A DNA stretch of 64,000 nt. Source: Planctomycetaceae bacterium (lineage in GTDB: Bacteria > Planctomycetota > Planctomycetia > Pirellulales > Pirellulaceae). Of this stretch, positions 25,669 through 34,529 are shown piece after piece. Position 1 is the stretch's first letter, and every line of letters starts with the position of its first letter. The notes beneath the pieces were generated by a model. That model was not told the origin of the DNA. It searched no databases and saw only the letters and a list, made by a program, of their open reading frames with translations. The translations under genes were made by a program, and so were the position numbers. The stretch is taken from NCBI GenBank assembly GCA_020638975.1, contig JACKHN010000034.1:5251-69250 (forward strand), read 5' to 3'.

Positions 25669-27303
25669 ATGTACGTCTTCGAGAACCCGGTCTTACAGCG
25701 AGAATTGCTAGTAAACCTGCGGATGCCACGCGGGTTTGTACTGTTGTTCTTGTATCAAGCCTTATTGGCCACGGTGGTTTACTTTGCTTGGCCTCAAGAT
25801 TCTCGATTGGATTTGACCGAGAATCCGTCCGACGCACGGAAGCTAGTCGATATGTTTTTCCTCGGCCAGTACATCCTGGCTTCGATGATGGCACCCAGTT
25901 TTGCTGCCGGGACCATCACGGGCGAGAAAGAACGTAAAACCTACGAGATGCTACTGGCCAGCCCCTTGCGACCGGCCGCGATCGTCTTGGGGAAGATGGT
26001 CGCCTCATTAACGCATCTCGCGGTGTTGGTCTTTGCCTCGCTGCCGATCGTCATGCTTTGCTTGCCGTTGGGAGGTGTGTCGCTGTACGAAGTGTTAGCG
26101 GCGTATTTGGGGTTGATCGTTTCGGTGATTACGTTCGGTGCGATCAGCGTCGCTTGCAGCAGTTTCTTTAAGCGGACGTCGGCTTCGCTCGTCGTTTCAT
26201 ACCTATTGATACTTCCGCTCGCGATGATCGGGGTACTAACGTGGTATTGGTTGTCTGACTTTGGTTCGTTGCGGCTGCTGCTGACCGTAACTGTCTTACC
26301 AGTCGTCGGACTCGCGATTTGCATCGCGTTGCTGGCGAACACATCTTCGCGGTTGTTGCATCCTCCGGACGTTGGCAGCGAAGGCAACGAAGTCGTCGAT
26401 CTGGAAGTCGAAGCACGTGACGCCGTCGGGCTTGTCATTCAACGCGATCAATTCCCCGACCGCTTGTTTGCGCCCGGCAAACGCGAAGACTTGCTCGAAG
26501 ACGGCGCGAATCCCGTCTATGACAAAGAGATTCGCAGTGAGATCTTCAGCCAAGGCACGCTGATGCTGCGGCTGGTGATCCAAGTCAGCATGGTACTAGC
26601 GATTCCGCTGATGGCCGTTTGTCTGTACATCTGGTCGCAATACGCGGCTTGGTACATCAGCTACGTCGTGCTCTTTAATGTGCTCGTCGGCCCTGTGTTT
26701 TCGGCAGGCAGCGTCACTAGCGAACGCGAACGCGAGACGTTGGACCTATTGCTTACGACAACGATCACTCCGTATCAAATTCTGTCTGGAAAACTCATTG
26801 CTGGCTTACGCGTCTCGACCGTGCTGACCATGTTTTTGCTCTGGCCTGTGCTACTGGCGTGCTTGATGGTGTCGTCCTATTGGACGAACTTACATTGCGT
26901 CGCAGGCTATCTTTCGATCGTGTTGCTCACTTGTCTGACGACAGCGACGGTGGCGCTCTTTTGTTCGGTTCTGTTTCAGAAGACCGCAACAAGCCTGATG
27001 TCGTCTTATCTTGTAATCATTGCTCTGTTTTGCGTGCCGCTGGCAGTGAACTTCTTCGCGACAGAGTTTTTTGCCTCGCACCCCGCGACGGAGTATGTCG
27101 AGTGGGCAGGGCTGACGAGCCCCTTTGCTGCGTCCTTTGCAATTCCGTTGGATATGGAACTTGTGCCGAGCGACGACCCAGATGCTAAATTGGGTAATTG
27201 GCAAATGTATGGGGCTTACGTTGCCTTCACGGCAGCGCTGAATTTGTTCCTGCTGTCGATCATGGTCTGGTTATTCAACGCCCGTTGGCGCGTCGCGAAG
27301 TGA
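25669..27303 (+). CDS. ABC-2 type transporter permease (tandem)
   Basis: A 544-aa membrane protein with about 12 hydrophobic segments in two similar halves. Each half has the ABC-2 pattern: an N-terminal helix, a GTITGEKERKTYEMLLASPL or GSVTSERERETLDLLLTTTI loop (the conserved cytoplasmic motif before the third helix), and paired helices. Between the halves is a cytoplasmic stretch (DVGSEGNEVVDLEVEARDAV). No ATPase subunit is adjacent; it may be encoded elsewhere. The start at 25669 has GAGG upstream and begins MYVFENPVLQRELLVNLRMP, typical for these permeases. Substrate unknown. A terminator follows directly. Confidence 0.9.
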   Translation: MYVFENPVLQRELLVNLRMPRGFVLLFLYQALLATVVYFAWPQDSRLDLTENPSDARKLVDMFFLGQYILASMMAPSFAAGTITGEKERKTYEMLLASPLRPAAIVLGKMVASLTHLAVLVFASLPIVMLCLPLGGVSLYEVLAAYLGLIVSVITFGAISVACSSFFKRTSASLVVSYLLILPLAMIGVLTWYWLSDFGSLRLLLTVTVLPVVGLAICIALLANTSSRLLHPPDVGSEGNEVVDLEVEARDAVGLVIQRDQFPDRLFAPGKREDLLEDGANPVYDKEIRSEIFSQGTLMLRLVIQVSMVLAIPLMAVCLYIWSQYAAWYISYVVLFNVLVGPVFSAGSVTSERERETLDLLLTTTITPYQILSGKLIAGLRVSTVLTMFLLWPVLLACLMVSSYWTNLHCVAGYLSIVLLTCLTTATVALFCSVLFQKTATSLMSSYLVIIALFCVPLAVNFFATEFFASHPATEYVEWAGLTSPFAASFAIPLDMELVPSDDPDAKLGNWQMYGAYVAFTAALNLFLLSIMVWLFNARWRVAK

Positions 27304-27306
27304 ACC

Positions 27307-27340
27307 AACTTCCGAAGTCTGCGGAGACCTCGGAAGTTTT
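27307..27340 (+). terminator. Intrinsic terminator after the ABC permease
   Basis: Arms aacttccgaagtct (27307-27320) and agacctcggaagtt (27325-27338) pair with one mismatch around a gcgg loop and end in a run of four T. It starts 3 bases after the permease stop. Confidence 0.7.
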
Positions 27341-27372
27341 AGCGGAGGCAGGACGTTGACGAATCCGTATCG

Positions 27373-27861
27373 CTATTTGCCAAGCGACTGGAGCATATCA
27401 TCCAGAACGCTAGTATCGTCTTCCATGAAGATTAGACGATCACCCTCGTGGATTGCATAGTCGAAGCCCGGGGGGACCATCTTTGCCTTGCGGTCATAGG
27501 GAATATCGAGCTTATGGTATCCCTGCCCGTCGGGCCGCTGCCGCCACAGTTCGATTTTAACGCGACCAAAGTGCTTCAACGCGTTCGACTGCACGAGTAC
27601 TCCCTGCACGTAGGTGGCTTCGTCCGTCAAAGGCCGCTTGAATTTCTGCGACTGATTACTGGATCCACGCATTTCGACAACGAATGAGGGCACATCTGGC
27701 GGAGTGGATAGGTCCGGGGACGGCACCTCGGAACTCTTGAACTCTTTGGTCGCTTGGCCGTTACTGACGGAAAATACGTCACTCAAGTTGGGCGTCAGAG
27801 TCGTGCAACCCGTCGTTGCGTAGCAAAGGCTAAAGATGACAAGAAGGTGACGTCGGTGCAT
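27373..27861 (-). CDS. Predicted lipoprotein of unknown function
   Basis: A 162-aa exported protein with a type II signal peptide: MHRRHLLVIFSLCYATTGC, where the final Cys would be lipidated. The mature part has a disordered Ser/Pro/Asp-rich stretch, then a beta-rich domain including ATYVQGVLVQSNALKHFGRV and WRQRPDGQGYHKLDIPYDRK, ending YAIHEGDRLIFMEDDTSVLD. The VxxGDRL(I)F element resembles the end of ubiquitin-like SLBB or sugar-export lipoprotein folds, but this is weak. An ATG 18 bases upstream (27879) is less likely because it would lengthen the n-region. Possibly an outer-membrane-associated accessory protein. Confidence 0.7.
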   Translation of the reverse strand: MHRRHLLVIFSLCYATTGCTTLTPNLSDVFSVSNGQATKEFKSSEVPSPDLSTPPDVPSFVVEMRGSSNQSQKFKRPLTDEATYVQGVLVQSNALKHFGRVKIELWRQRPDGQGYHKLDIPYDRKAKMVPPGFDYAIHEGDRLIFMEDDTSVLDDMLQSLGK

Positions 27862-27985
27862 GTTCTGTGCTCCATTCATGGCAAGAATGAACGCTAGACC
27901 CAGACGCCTCCCTAGTCTGCGTAATCGTTACTGCCCGCTTAATCGGCATTTCTTCAGCCAGCCATGAGAGTTTGTGCCTGGAAAG

Positions 27986-28849
27986 TCAAAACTTTGTCCG
28001 CTCGACGCTAGCAACCGATCGGTTCCGTCCCGTGACTTTGCCATGCCTTAAGTGGGCATCTGCCCTAGAAAACAACGACTCTGCATCGTCCGTGGGGTGC
28101 CGGAGGGCGAGTCCAGCGGTTGCCGTCACCTTGAATTCGCCGTCCTTTCCCACGCCGTCTAATGCAGCGGTGCGGATCCGCTCGACCACGGTTTCTGCAT
28201 GTTCGGCGGCGATCTTCGGGAGTAGCACGGCAAACTCATCTCCCCCGATTCTCGCGGCGAAATCGTTCGCGCGAATGCTCGTCTGGAGTGCGCTGCCAAC
28301 GTGCCGTAAGACCTCGTCCGCGACGGTGTAGCCGTGGGTCGTGTTGATTGCCTTGAAGTGGTCCAAATCCAGCAACATCAGGCACAGCGTGCCATCGCTT
28401 CCGTCGCTGTGACTCATTCGCCGCTGCAGTTCGATATCCCAAGCCCGCCGATTTGCGAGTCCCGTCAACGAATCGACTTCCGCCAACTCCGACAGCCTTT
28501 GTTGCGTTTGTCGGCTGGCGACTTGTTCGCGGCGAAGGTGAACGATCTCGGACAGCAATCGGCAAGCGAGCTGCATCTCGCGCTGAGTCGGATCGGTTGC
28601 GAGTACAACGTCTGCGGCTAAATCCGCTCCGATCGCAATCACGGCATAAATATCGCTCAATGCGTTTGCGACCGGCACATCTTCAACAAGTTGCTCTTCG
28701 TCTGTAATGACGATATCTACAGGGCCGAGTTCCGCTGACAAATCGGCCTGCGTCGAAATGTCGCAATTGGTCTCCTTGAGTAACTGCCGCCATTGCTCCA
28801 CGCTTGTGGATGACTCGCTGAGCAGCAAAATCCGAGGACGGTCATTCAT
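27986..28849 (-). CDS. GGDEF diguanylate cyclase
   Basis: A 287-aa protein. The N-terminal about 110 residues look like a receiver-type alpha/beta fold (RPRILLLSESSTSVEQWRQL ... VDIVITDEEQ), but the usual phosphoacceptor Asp context is degenerate, so it is a pseudo-receiver. After a helical linker (QQRLSELAEVDSLTGLANRR) comes a complete GGDEF domain with ARIGGDEFAVLLPK, DLDHFKAINTTHGYTVADEV and a C-terminal LFSRADAHLRHGK. The active-site GGDEF is intact, so it should make cyclic-di-GMP. I see no clear RxxD inhibitory site. The ATG at 28849 (MNDRPRILLL) was chosen over 28900. It is divergent from the pyrB-like gene. Confidence 0.92.
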   Translation of the reverse strand: MNDRPRILLLSESSTSVEQWRQLLKETNCDISTQADLSAELGPVDIVITDEEQLVEDVPVANALSDIYAVIAIGADLAADVVLATDPTQREMQLACRLLSEIVHLRREQVASRQTQQRLSELAEVDSLTGLANRRAWDIELQRRMSHSDGSDGTLCLMLLDLDHFKAINTTHGYTVADEVLRHVGSALQTSIRANDFAARIGGDEFAVLLPKIAAEHAETVVERIRTAALDGVGKDGEFKVTATAGLALRHPTDDAESLFSRADAHLRHGKVTGRNRSVASVERTKF

Positions 28850-28951
28850 CGTACTCACTCCGACCGACGCGGCTTGTGACAGCGTTGCCTGCTGATACAA
28901 TCACGTGTAACCCGACCGGTCACTCCTTCCCGAAGATATGAGTCGCTGCAC

Positions 28952-30427
28952 ATGACGCGTAGCCTTGTCTCGATAGAAGACCTCCACAACGACGAGATTG
29001 AGGCGATCTTTGAATTGGCGGATCGCTTTCTCGACGAAATGGCAACGACCGGCAAGCCACATCGGGTACGCGGTCGCCGCACCCTCGCTCGGGATTTTAT
29101 TCTATCCACGCTGTTCTATGAACCCAGCACGCGGACGCGGCTCTCTTTCGAGTCGGCGATGTTGCGGCTTGGTGGGCAAGTAATCTCGTCGGCTGAAGTG
29201 ACATCGTCGTCCGCAGCGAAGGGCGAGACGATTGCCGATACCGTCCGAGTCGTCGAAAACTATGCGGACGTTGTCGTTATTCGACACTCCCACGAAGGTG
29301 CCGCTCAGGTTGCCGCCGACTACACCGACCTACCTGTGATCAACGCCGGGGATGGAGGGCATGAGCATCCGACGCAAACCTTGTGCGACTTATACACGCT
29401 TCGCGCCGCCCATCGCCAAAAGCAAAAGAACGCTGACCTTTCGTTCAAAGACGTCACCATCGAATTGCGAGGCGATTTGAAGCACGGTCGCACGGTGCAC
29501 TCGTTGGTTTACGCGCTAGCGCGTTTCGGAGCGAGGATCATTCCGTCGCATGCGCCCGGCTGCGACTTGCCGGATCATGTGAAGCAACGCTTGGCTCGCG
29601 ATTACGGTTGTCTTCTGCTTCGCAAGCAAGAGATCCAAGATCTCGCCGACGATGATTTTCCGGAGTTTGTCTACGTCACGCCCGAGGGCCCGCATCAGCG
29701 AACTCTGTGGACGGGAGAAGAAGCCGACGTGTGGTTTAAGCTAAGTTTGGATCAACGTCAGAAACTTCGCGAAATGAAGAGCGTGGATTTCTTTTATGCG
29801 ACGCGGTTTCAGAAAGAACGTCACGAAGATGGCGGAAGTGGTGAAGAATACCCCGCGATCGACGCCGCGATGCTGAAGAACAAACGCTATCGACAGACTA
29901 AGGTGATGCACCCCTTGCCTCGCGTGGACGAGTTGAGCTACGACTTGGACGAAGATCCTCGTGGCGTCTACTTCAAGCAGGCTGCTTATGGCGTGCCGGT
30001 TCGTATGGCATTGATCGCCAGTTTGCTCGAACTCTTCCCGTCGCTGCTGTCGCAAAGTCGCGAGGCGCGGTATCCGTTGTACTCCAATGCGCAAGGGTTG
30101 CGTTGCACCAATGGCAAATGCGTCACCCGCCAAGCCAACGAGGCGCGATACGTGATTCCCAAGTTTTGGATTGTCGACGAAACACCGCTGACGGTCCGCT
30201 GTGTTTACTGCGACTTCGAGTACGAACCGCGGATCGTCAGCCGCGGATCGACAAAGAAGTACACGGCTGAGATTGACGAATGGCGTGAGATCTACGACCG
30301 CTCGCCTCGCGACCTGATCCTGTACCTGAACGAGCAAGAGGCAATCGACGCAGGACATCAGCTGCGCCGCGGTCGAAAGCGACCGACAGGACACAGACCA
30401 CTCAGCGAGCCTCTTGCGACAACCTAA
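28952..30427 (+). CDS. Aspartate carbamoyltransferase with fused PyrI-like zinc domain
   Basis: A 491-aa protein. Residues about 5-350 are an ATCase catalytic chain with the carbamoyl-phosphate motif FYEPSTRTRLSFE, the GDGGHEHPTQTLCDLYT segment and MHPLPRVDEL. The chain is longer than usual because of an insertion (TLWTGEEADVWFKLSLDQRQ) of about 60 residues. The C-terminal about 110 residues hold LRCTNGKCVTR (C385, C390) and VRCVYCDFEY (C417, C420), the C-x4-C ... C-x2-C zinc pattern of the PyrI regulatory chain. The ferredoxin-like allosteric half of PyrI is not evident. It catalyses the first committed step of pyrimidine synthesis. PyrB-PyrI fusions are known, for example in Thermotoga. Whether the zinc domain has a regulatory or assembly role is not evident. 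Confidence 0.88.
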   Translation: MTRSLVSIEDLHNDEIEAIFELADRFLDEMATTGKPHRVRGRRTLARDFILSTLFYEPSTRTRLSFESAMLRLGGQVISSAEVTSSSAAKGETIADTVRVVENYADVVVIRHSHEGAAQVAADYTDLPVINAGDGGHEHPTQTLCDLYTLRAAHRQKQKNADLSFKDVTIELRGDLKHGRTVHSLVYALARFGARIIPSHAPGCDLPDHVKQRLARDYGCLLLRKQEIQDLADDDFPEFVYVTPEGPHQRTLWTGEEADVWFKLSLDQRQKLREMKSVDFFYATRFQKERHEDGGSGEEYPAIDAAMLKNKRYRQTKVMHPLPRVDELSYDLDEDPRGVYFKQAAYGVPVRMALIASLLELFPSLLSQSREARYPLYSNAQGLRCTNGKCVTRQANEARYVIPKFWIVDETPLTVRCVYCDFEYEPRIVSRGSTKKYTAEIDEWREIYDRSPRDLILYLNEQEAIDAGHQLRRGRKRPTGHRPLSEPLATT

Positions 30428-30461
30428 GGAATAAGTCAGAGATAACTTCGGCATTTCAAGA

Positions 30462-30515
30462 GTAGGGTCCGCTGTGCGGACCGGGAATCCCTGAGGTCCG
30501 CACAGCGGACCCTAC
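30462..30515. repeat. Perfect 21-bp inverted repeat (REP-like)
   Basis: Arms gtagggtccgctgtgcggacc (30462-30482; one base more than quoted limits would allow is avoided by noting the core tccgctgtgcgga) and its exact complement at 30495-30515 surround a 12-base loop that itself contains a short ggga/tccc stem. It lies between the ATCase gene and the convergent pseudopilin gene and may serve as a bidirectional terminator. The sequence matches a type of dispersed palindrome that I recall from planctomycete genomes. Confidence 0.75.
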
Positions 30516-30554
30516 GCAAGAGAAGAAGTTGTTGTTGAGCCGGTCCTAGGAACG

Positions 30555-31028
30555 TTACTGCCCCGTGTAGCTCAGCGACGGGCAAGAGGCTTTGTTCACT
30601 AAATTGTACAAAGCCAGCGTCTCGGCGTCGGTACGTTGTCGCGGGACTCGAATCGCAAAGCTGCCATTGGCGCGGTTGTACCAGATCGAACAGTTAGGCG
30701 CGAGATACTTTGTCTGCAAGTTGTACTTGTTGGGGTCGTTATCCAGATAAAGCGGGTTTGGATGAGCCGGTTCAAACGGGTTAATGACACGACGGCTCTG
30801 AAACCAGGCTGGATCGACCGTTGTCGGCCAACCGCCATTAATTGCCCAGTACTCTTCGATTTTTGTGCGAACGTTTTCGACGAGATAACTTGATGCAGCG
30901 ATTTGAGCTTCCGTGCTCTGGTTGATGATCTTGGGGAATGTGATCGCCGCTAGAATCGCGATGATCAATACGACCACCACCAGTTCAACTAGCGTGAAAC
31001 CTCCTGCTGTAGTTCTTCGTGCGCGCAC
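30555..31028 (-). CDS. Type II/IV pseudopilin
   Basis: A 157-aa pseudopilin with the class III leader: a short basic n-region (RARRTTAGG), cleavage before GFTLVELVVVVLIIAILAAI, with the conserved Glu at position +5. After the N-terminal helix, the globular part has IINQSTEAQIAASSYLVENV and a C-terminal region with Cys residues (LAPNCSIWYN ... NKASCPSLSY) that may form a disulfide. It resembles GspG/H-like minor pseudopilins. The GTG start at 31028 was chosen because AGAGAGG lies upstream at good spacing and gives a normal leader. No secretion ATPase or platform gene is adjacent, so it is an orphan. Confidence 0.88.
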   Translation of the reverse strand: MRARRTTAGGFTLVELVVVVLIIAILAAITFPKIINQSTEAQIAASSYLVENVRTKIEEYWAINGGWPTTVDPAWFQSRRVINPFEPAHPNPLYLDNDPNKYNLQTKYLAPNCSIWYNRANGSFAIRVPRQRTDAETLALYNLVNKASCPSLSYTGQ

Positions 31029-31097
31029 TGAGACCTCTCTGAAGACAATGAGTCTGAGCAACAATAGCACGCACCTGAGCAGGGGGCGTGTTTCCTG

Positions 31098-32210
31098 CTA
31101 TCTCGGTGCAATCGCGAGTTTGCGGAGGACTTCGATTCCGCGGTGAATCACCGCGTCGTCGGCGGCGTACGAAATGCGAAAGTGCGTATCTTGCTGGCTG
31201 AAAATGTTGCCGGGAATGATGAGCAGATTGTTTTCGATCGCTTTGGCAACGAATTCTGAACCCTTGCCCCAAGGTGCCTTGGGAAAGGCGTAGAACGCTC
31301 CGCCAGGTCGAGCCACCTCGTAAAGATCCGATAATCCGTCGACGAGCATGTCGCGTTTCTTTCGGTAGGCGGCAACATGCTCGCTGATATCGACATCCAG
31401 CGCAACGGCGCCCGCCCATTGTGCAGGCTGCGGAGCACAGACGAATGTGTATTGTTGCAGCTTGATCATCGTGTCGATGACTTCGGTCGGACCATGCACA
31501 AAGCCCAGTCGCCAGCCGGTCATGGCGTGGCTCTTGGACATGCCATCGATAACGATCGTCTGACTATTGAACTTGGTCGGCGAAATAAACGGATCATCGT
31601 ACGTAAATGAACGATAAATCTCGTCGGAGACCAATGCGATGTTTCGCTCGGCGGCGAGTTCGGCGAGCCCACGAATCTCGGCTTCCGAAGCCGTGACGCC
31701 CGTCGGATTGGCTGGACTATTGAACAAGATCGCTTTGGTTTTTGGCGTGATCGCAGCGGCGACTCGATCGAGATCGATACGGAAGTCGGGATAGGTATCG
31801 ATCAACACCGGCACACCGCCGGCCAAACGGACTAGCGAGGTGTACATGACGAAGTACGGATCGAAGATGATGACTTCGTCGCCCGGATTGATCACCGACA
31901 GCATCGTCAGCACCAAGCCGCCACTCGTCCCGGAACTGACAAACACCTTACGGTCACTCGGGCCGTAATCATCGTCGATTTGCTTCTGCAACTTCTCCCG
32001 CAATACCGGCATGCCTTGCGTCAGGGCATAGCCATTCTTGCCCGATTGGATCGCGTCGATGCAGGCTGCTTTGATCGGCTCCGGCACTTCGAAGTCAGGC
32101 TGACCGATGGAGAGGTTAATCGGGTCCTTCATGTTCGCAGCAAGGTCGAAGACTTTGCGAATGCCGCTACTGTCGAAGGCTTTGGTACGGTCGGCGATCC
32201 AAGGATGCAT
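31098..32210 (-). CDS. PLP-dependent class I/II aminotransferase
   Basis: A 370-aa fold-type I aminotransferase. It starts MHPWIADRTKAFDSSGIRKV and has NLSIGQPDFEVPEPIK, the cofactor-binding SSGTSGGLVLTM, FNSPANPTGV, VSDEIYRSFTY and the Schiff-base lysine K226 in DGMSKSHAMTGWRLGF. A C-terminal Arg in FRISYAADDAVIHRG would bind the substrate carboxylate. It is most like aspartate/aromatic aminotransferase group I proteins; the exact substrate cannot be told. Length is typical of the family. Upstream lies a short tandem-repeat tract. It is transcribed independently of neighbours. Confidence 0.9.
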   Translation of the reverse strand: MHPWIADRTKAFDSSGIRKVFDLAANMKDPINLSIGQPDFEVPEPIKAACIDAIQSGKNGYALTQGMPVLREKLQKQIDDDYGPSDRKVFVSSGTSGGLVLTMLSVINPGDEVIIFDPYFVMYTSLVRLAGGVPVLIDTYPDFRIDLDRVAAAITPKTKAILFNSPANPTGVTASEAEIRGLAELAAERNIALVSDEIYRSFTYDDPFISPTKFNSQTIVIDGMSKSHAMTGWRLGFVHGPTEVIDTMIKLQQYTFVCAPQPAQWAGAVALDVDISEHVAAYRKKRDMLVDGLSDLYEVARPGGAFYAFPKAPWGKGSEFVAKAIENNLLIIPGNIFSQQDTHFRISYAADDAVIHRGIEVLRKLAIAPR

Positions 32211-32212
32211 GG

Positions 32213-32257
32213 GAAGGATGAGGGATGAAGGTAGAAGGATGAAGGTAGAAGGATGAA
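32213..32257. repeat. 14-bp tandem repeats before the aminotransferase start
   Basis: Two full units ggatgaaggtagaa (32223-32236 and 32237-32250) and partial units on both sides lie between the aminotransferase start at 32210 and the hydrolase stop at 32282. They occupy the leader position, where copy-number change could alter expression. Confidence 0.6.
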
Positions 32258-32281
32258 AATCGCGTTGTGAACAGAGCGATC

Positions 32282-34381
32282 CTATTCTGAAGGTGCATTA
32301 TCCGCAACGGGCTTGCGAAATTGCAGTTGCTTCTCGTCCCAACCGAGGACTTCGCCAACACCCTGCGCATATTTCCAAGCCGCTGGCTCGCTGGTGTAAA
32401 ACACGACGCGGCTGCGTTCCGCGGCCATCGCGACCGCCTGTGGCATATCAAGGAATCGTGTCACATTCAGGAAGAAAGGGCCTTCGCGATGAGATGTTGG
32501 CAACTCGTGCAGATCAAGGCGTGCGACCTCCGGTTCGAAAAGCGACGCATACAGCGTCACGCCAGCCATTTGCCGCTGGCTTTGCAGCCAAAGTGGCACG
32601 TCGGTAAATCCATCGGTCGCTCGAAGTGTCTGTGCCGCGCGGCGCACATCCCAAACTCGCATCCCGTCCAGCGATTGGCCCAGTAAATAGAACCGACGTT
32701 GATGCTGCGTCTGCTTCTTCTCGCTTCGATCCCAAGCCGTCGGGCCGATGCCGCGAGGAGCAACATAGGCCATTGTCCAGGCAAACGAAGCGAGCATTTG
32801 TTTGGTTTGCTCGAACGCTTCCTTGTCGGCATCGGGGAGAGTTTCATCATCGAGTTGCTTCTCGAACGCGACGCGCGTCGCGGCCAGAAACTCAATCCAA
32901 CTCTTGTCGTCAAGCACATTCAAGACGACCAAGTCGCGATTCTCCAAATCCGATCGTTCGACGAGATACAATCGCAACTCAATCGCATCTTGACTCGTGA
33001 AGTCAATCGCGCGAAAGCGAATGCCGTCGTTCACGACGTTGAACACCTCTTGCGACTCGCCGAATTCGTTTACTGTTGGCCAACCGGCAAACGACTTCGT
33101 TGCGAGGGCCGCTCGCCACATTTTCTGTTGTCTGGTCCAGTCGGATCGATCGCTTGGCAGTTTCGGAGTTGCCTGCGCGACGAACGTTTCGTCGATCTTC
33201 GTGTTGACTTCGTCGGTTGGAAGGCTCTCGAAGACTTTAAGCTGTTCCGGTTCGAAGAACTTGACGGCAGTCTTCTCGATCAGCGAGTCGTCGTTCTTCA
33301 GATGCTGATTGAACCAGCGAAACGCATGCACTTGCAATTCTTGCGTATCTTTATGGCCACCGGCGGTGATATTCAGCGCTACCTTGTCAGCCGCACTTTG
33401 CAGCGTGTAGATCCGTCGGACGCTTTCAAAAGTCCGCACCACACCATCCAACGGGAAGATGCGATCGGTATCCGTGTTGCTGATCAGCAGGGGGCGAGGC
33501 GAGACCAAGGCCGCAACCTTGGCGTAGTCCCATTGATATGTGTTCACCATGTACATGCAGTCACAATGTCCTTCGACGCAGCCGTCGACGACATGATTCT
33601 GCAAGTCGGTAATACCAGCCACCGGCACCGCGCACTTGATACGCTCATCGATGGCAGCGATCCACCAGCTGTATGCACCTCCACCACTCCGCCCGGTGAC
33701 ACCAAATCGCGAAGCATCCACCTCGGGTCGCGTTTCCAAATAGTCGAGAGCTCGCACACAGTTCCACGCCTCGACGCCCGCCGATGTATAGCCTCGATTC
33801 AGCCACCACCAGCGATTGCGGTTATACGTTCCGTGGTGAATCCCTTCGATCTCGCCGAGTTGGAGCGTGTCGATCGTCAGACAGACGTAGCCGTTGCGTG
33901 CGAACCAGCCGCCATGATGTTGATAGTGAGTCTTATTGCCGTAGCTGATCCCATCTTTTTTAACGCCACCATGTCCGCAGACATAGAGAATGGCAGGCAA
34001 CTTCTCGTCAATATTTTTTGGCAAATACAGATTGCCGGTCACGTACAGGCCGGGACGTGACTGAAACTGAACATTCTCGACCGTGAACTCGTCGTGCTCG
34101 ACCTTGCCGGTAACAACCGGTTTCAGATCGGTCTTCTCGGGCAGCGGATCGAGCCCCAGCATTTCCAACAGTTCGCCTCTATATCCCTGTTTATTCTGCT
34201 GCCAATCCTCCGCAGTTTGAATCTCCGCTAGACAAGCATCTCGTAACCGCTCGGTTTCCACACGGAAATACGCGGCGATCATCTTATCGCCGCGCGAGGT
34301 GTCGATTGCCTGCGGTTCGTTGGCAACAGTCAGACCGGTAGAAACAGCTAGGCAGAACGAAATGAGGAAACAATTTCGCAT
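32282..34381 (-). CDS. Secreted alpha/beta hydrolase, acetyl xylan esterase-like
   Basis: A 699-aa exported protein with a signal peptide (LISFCLAVSTGLTVANEPQA). The alpha/beta hydrolase core (about residues 80-350) has PAILYVCGHGG, the nucleophile elbow GRSGGGAYSW with S232, an acid segment ISNTDTDRIFPLDG and the His in ITAGGHKDTQELQVHAFRWF. This matches the acetyl xylan esterase/CE-like families common in planctomycetes. A second half of about 300 residues contains another, degenerate hydrolase-like unit without a clear catalytic triad. It is homologous in layout to the 735-aa protein at 42614. Probable role: deacylation of polysaccharides outside the cell. A 453-aa frame on the opposite strand is a shadow. 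Confidence 0.85.
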   Translation of the reverse strand: MRNCFLISFCLAVSTGLTVANEPQAIDTSRGDKMIAAYFRVETERLRDACLAEIQTAEDWQQNKQGYRGELLEMLGLDPLPEKTDLKPVVTGKVEHDEFTVENVQFQSRPGLYVTGNLYLPKNIDEKLPAILYVCGHGGVKKDGISYGNKTHYQHHGGWFARNGYVCLTIDTLQLGEIEGIHHGTYNRNRWWWLNRGYTSAGVEAWNCVRALDYLETRPEVDASRFGVTGRSGGGAYSWWIAAIDERIKCAVPVAGITDLQNHVVDGCVEGHCDCMYMVNTYQWDYAKVAALVSPRPLLISNTDTDRIFPLDGVVRTFESVRRIYTLQSAADKVALNITAGGHKDTQELQVHAFRWFNQHLKNDDSLIEKTAVKFFEPEQLKVFESLPTDEVNTKIDETFVAQATPKLPSDRSDWTRQQKMWRAALATKSFAGWPTVNEFGESQEVFNVVNDGIRFRAIDFTSQDAIELRLYLVERSDLENRDLVVLNVLDDKSWIEFLAATRVAFEKQLDDETLPDADKEAFEQTKQMLASFAWTMAYVAPRGIGPTAWDRSEKKQTQHQRRFYLLGQSLDGMRVWDVRRAAQTLRATDGFTDVPLWLQSQRQMAGVTLYASLFEPEVARLDLHELPTSHREGPFFLNVTRFLDMPQAVAMAAERSRVVFYTSEPAAWKYAQGVGEVLGWDEKQLQFRKPVADNAPSE

Positions 34382-34430
34382 TACACGACTCCAGGCGGGA
34401 ACGATGGGGCGGATTACGTTACCATGTCCG

Positions 34431-34480
34431 TTGGAGTCCAGCCTTTAGGCTGCAATGTCAGGCTAAAGCCTGGACTCCAA
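34431..34480. repeat. 22-bp inverted repeat
   Basis: Arms at 34431-34452 and 34459-34480 (core ggagtcca ... tggactcc) pair with two compensating differences across a 6-base loop. Such ttggagtcc palindromes are a dispersed intergenic family in this window type. Confidence 0.7.
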
Positions 34481-34529
34481 CAACTGGCTGCGGCATAGTA
34501 TCGTGCCTGAGTCGTGAATGGAATGCAAG

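Noticed and set aside
27986..28849. Phospho-activated response regulator function of the GGDEF protein
   Set aside because: The N-terminal receiver-like fold lacks a convincing phosphoacceptor Asp context, so only the cyclase domain is claimed.
29741..30454. 237-aa minus-strand frame over the ATCase gene
   Set aside because: Antisense shadow; the plus-strand product has all ATCase motifs.
32699..34060. 453-aa frame antisense to the acetyl xylan esterase-like gene
   Set aside because: It is the shadow of the minus-strand hydrolase, which has clear catalytic motifs and a signal peptide.
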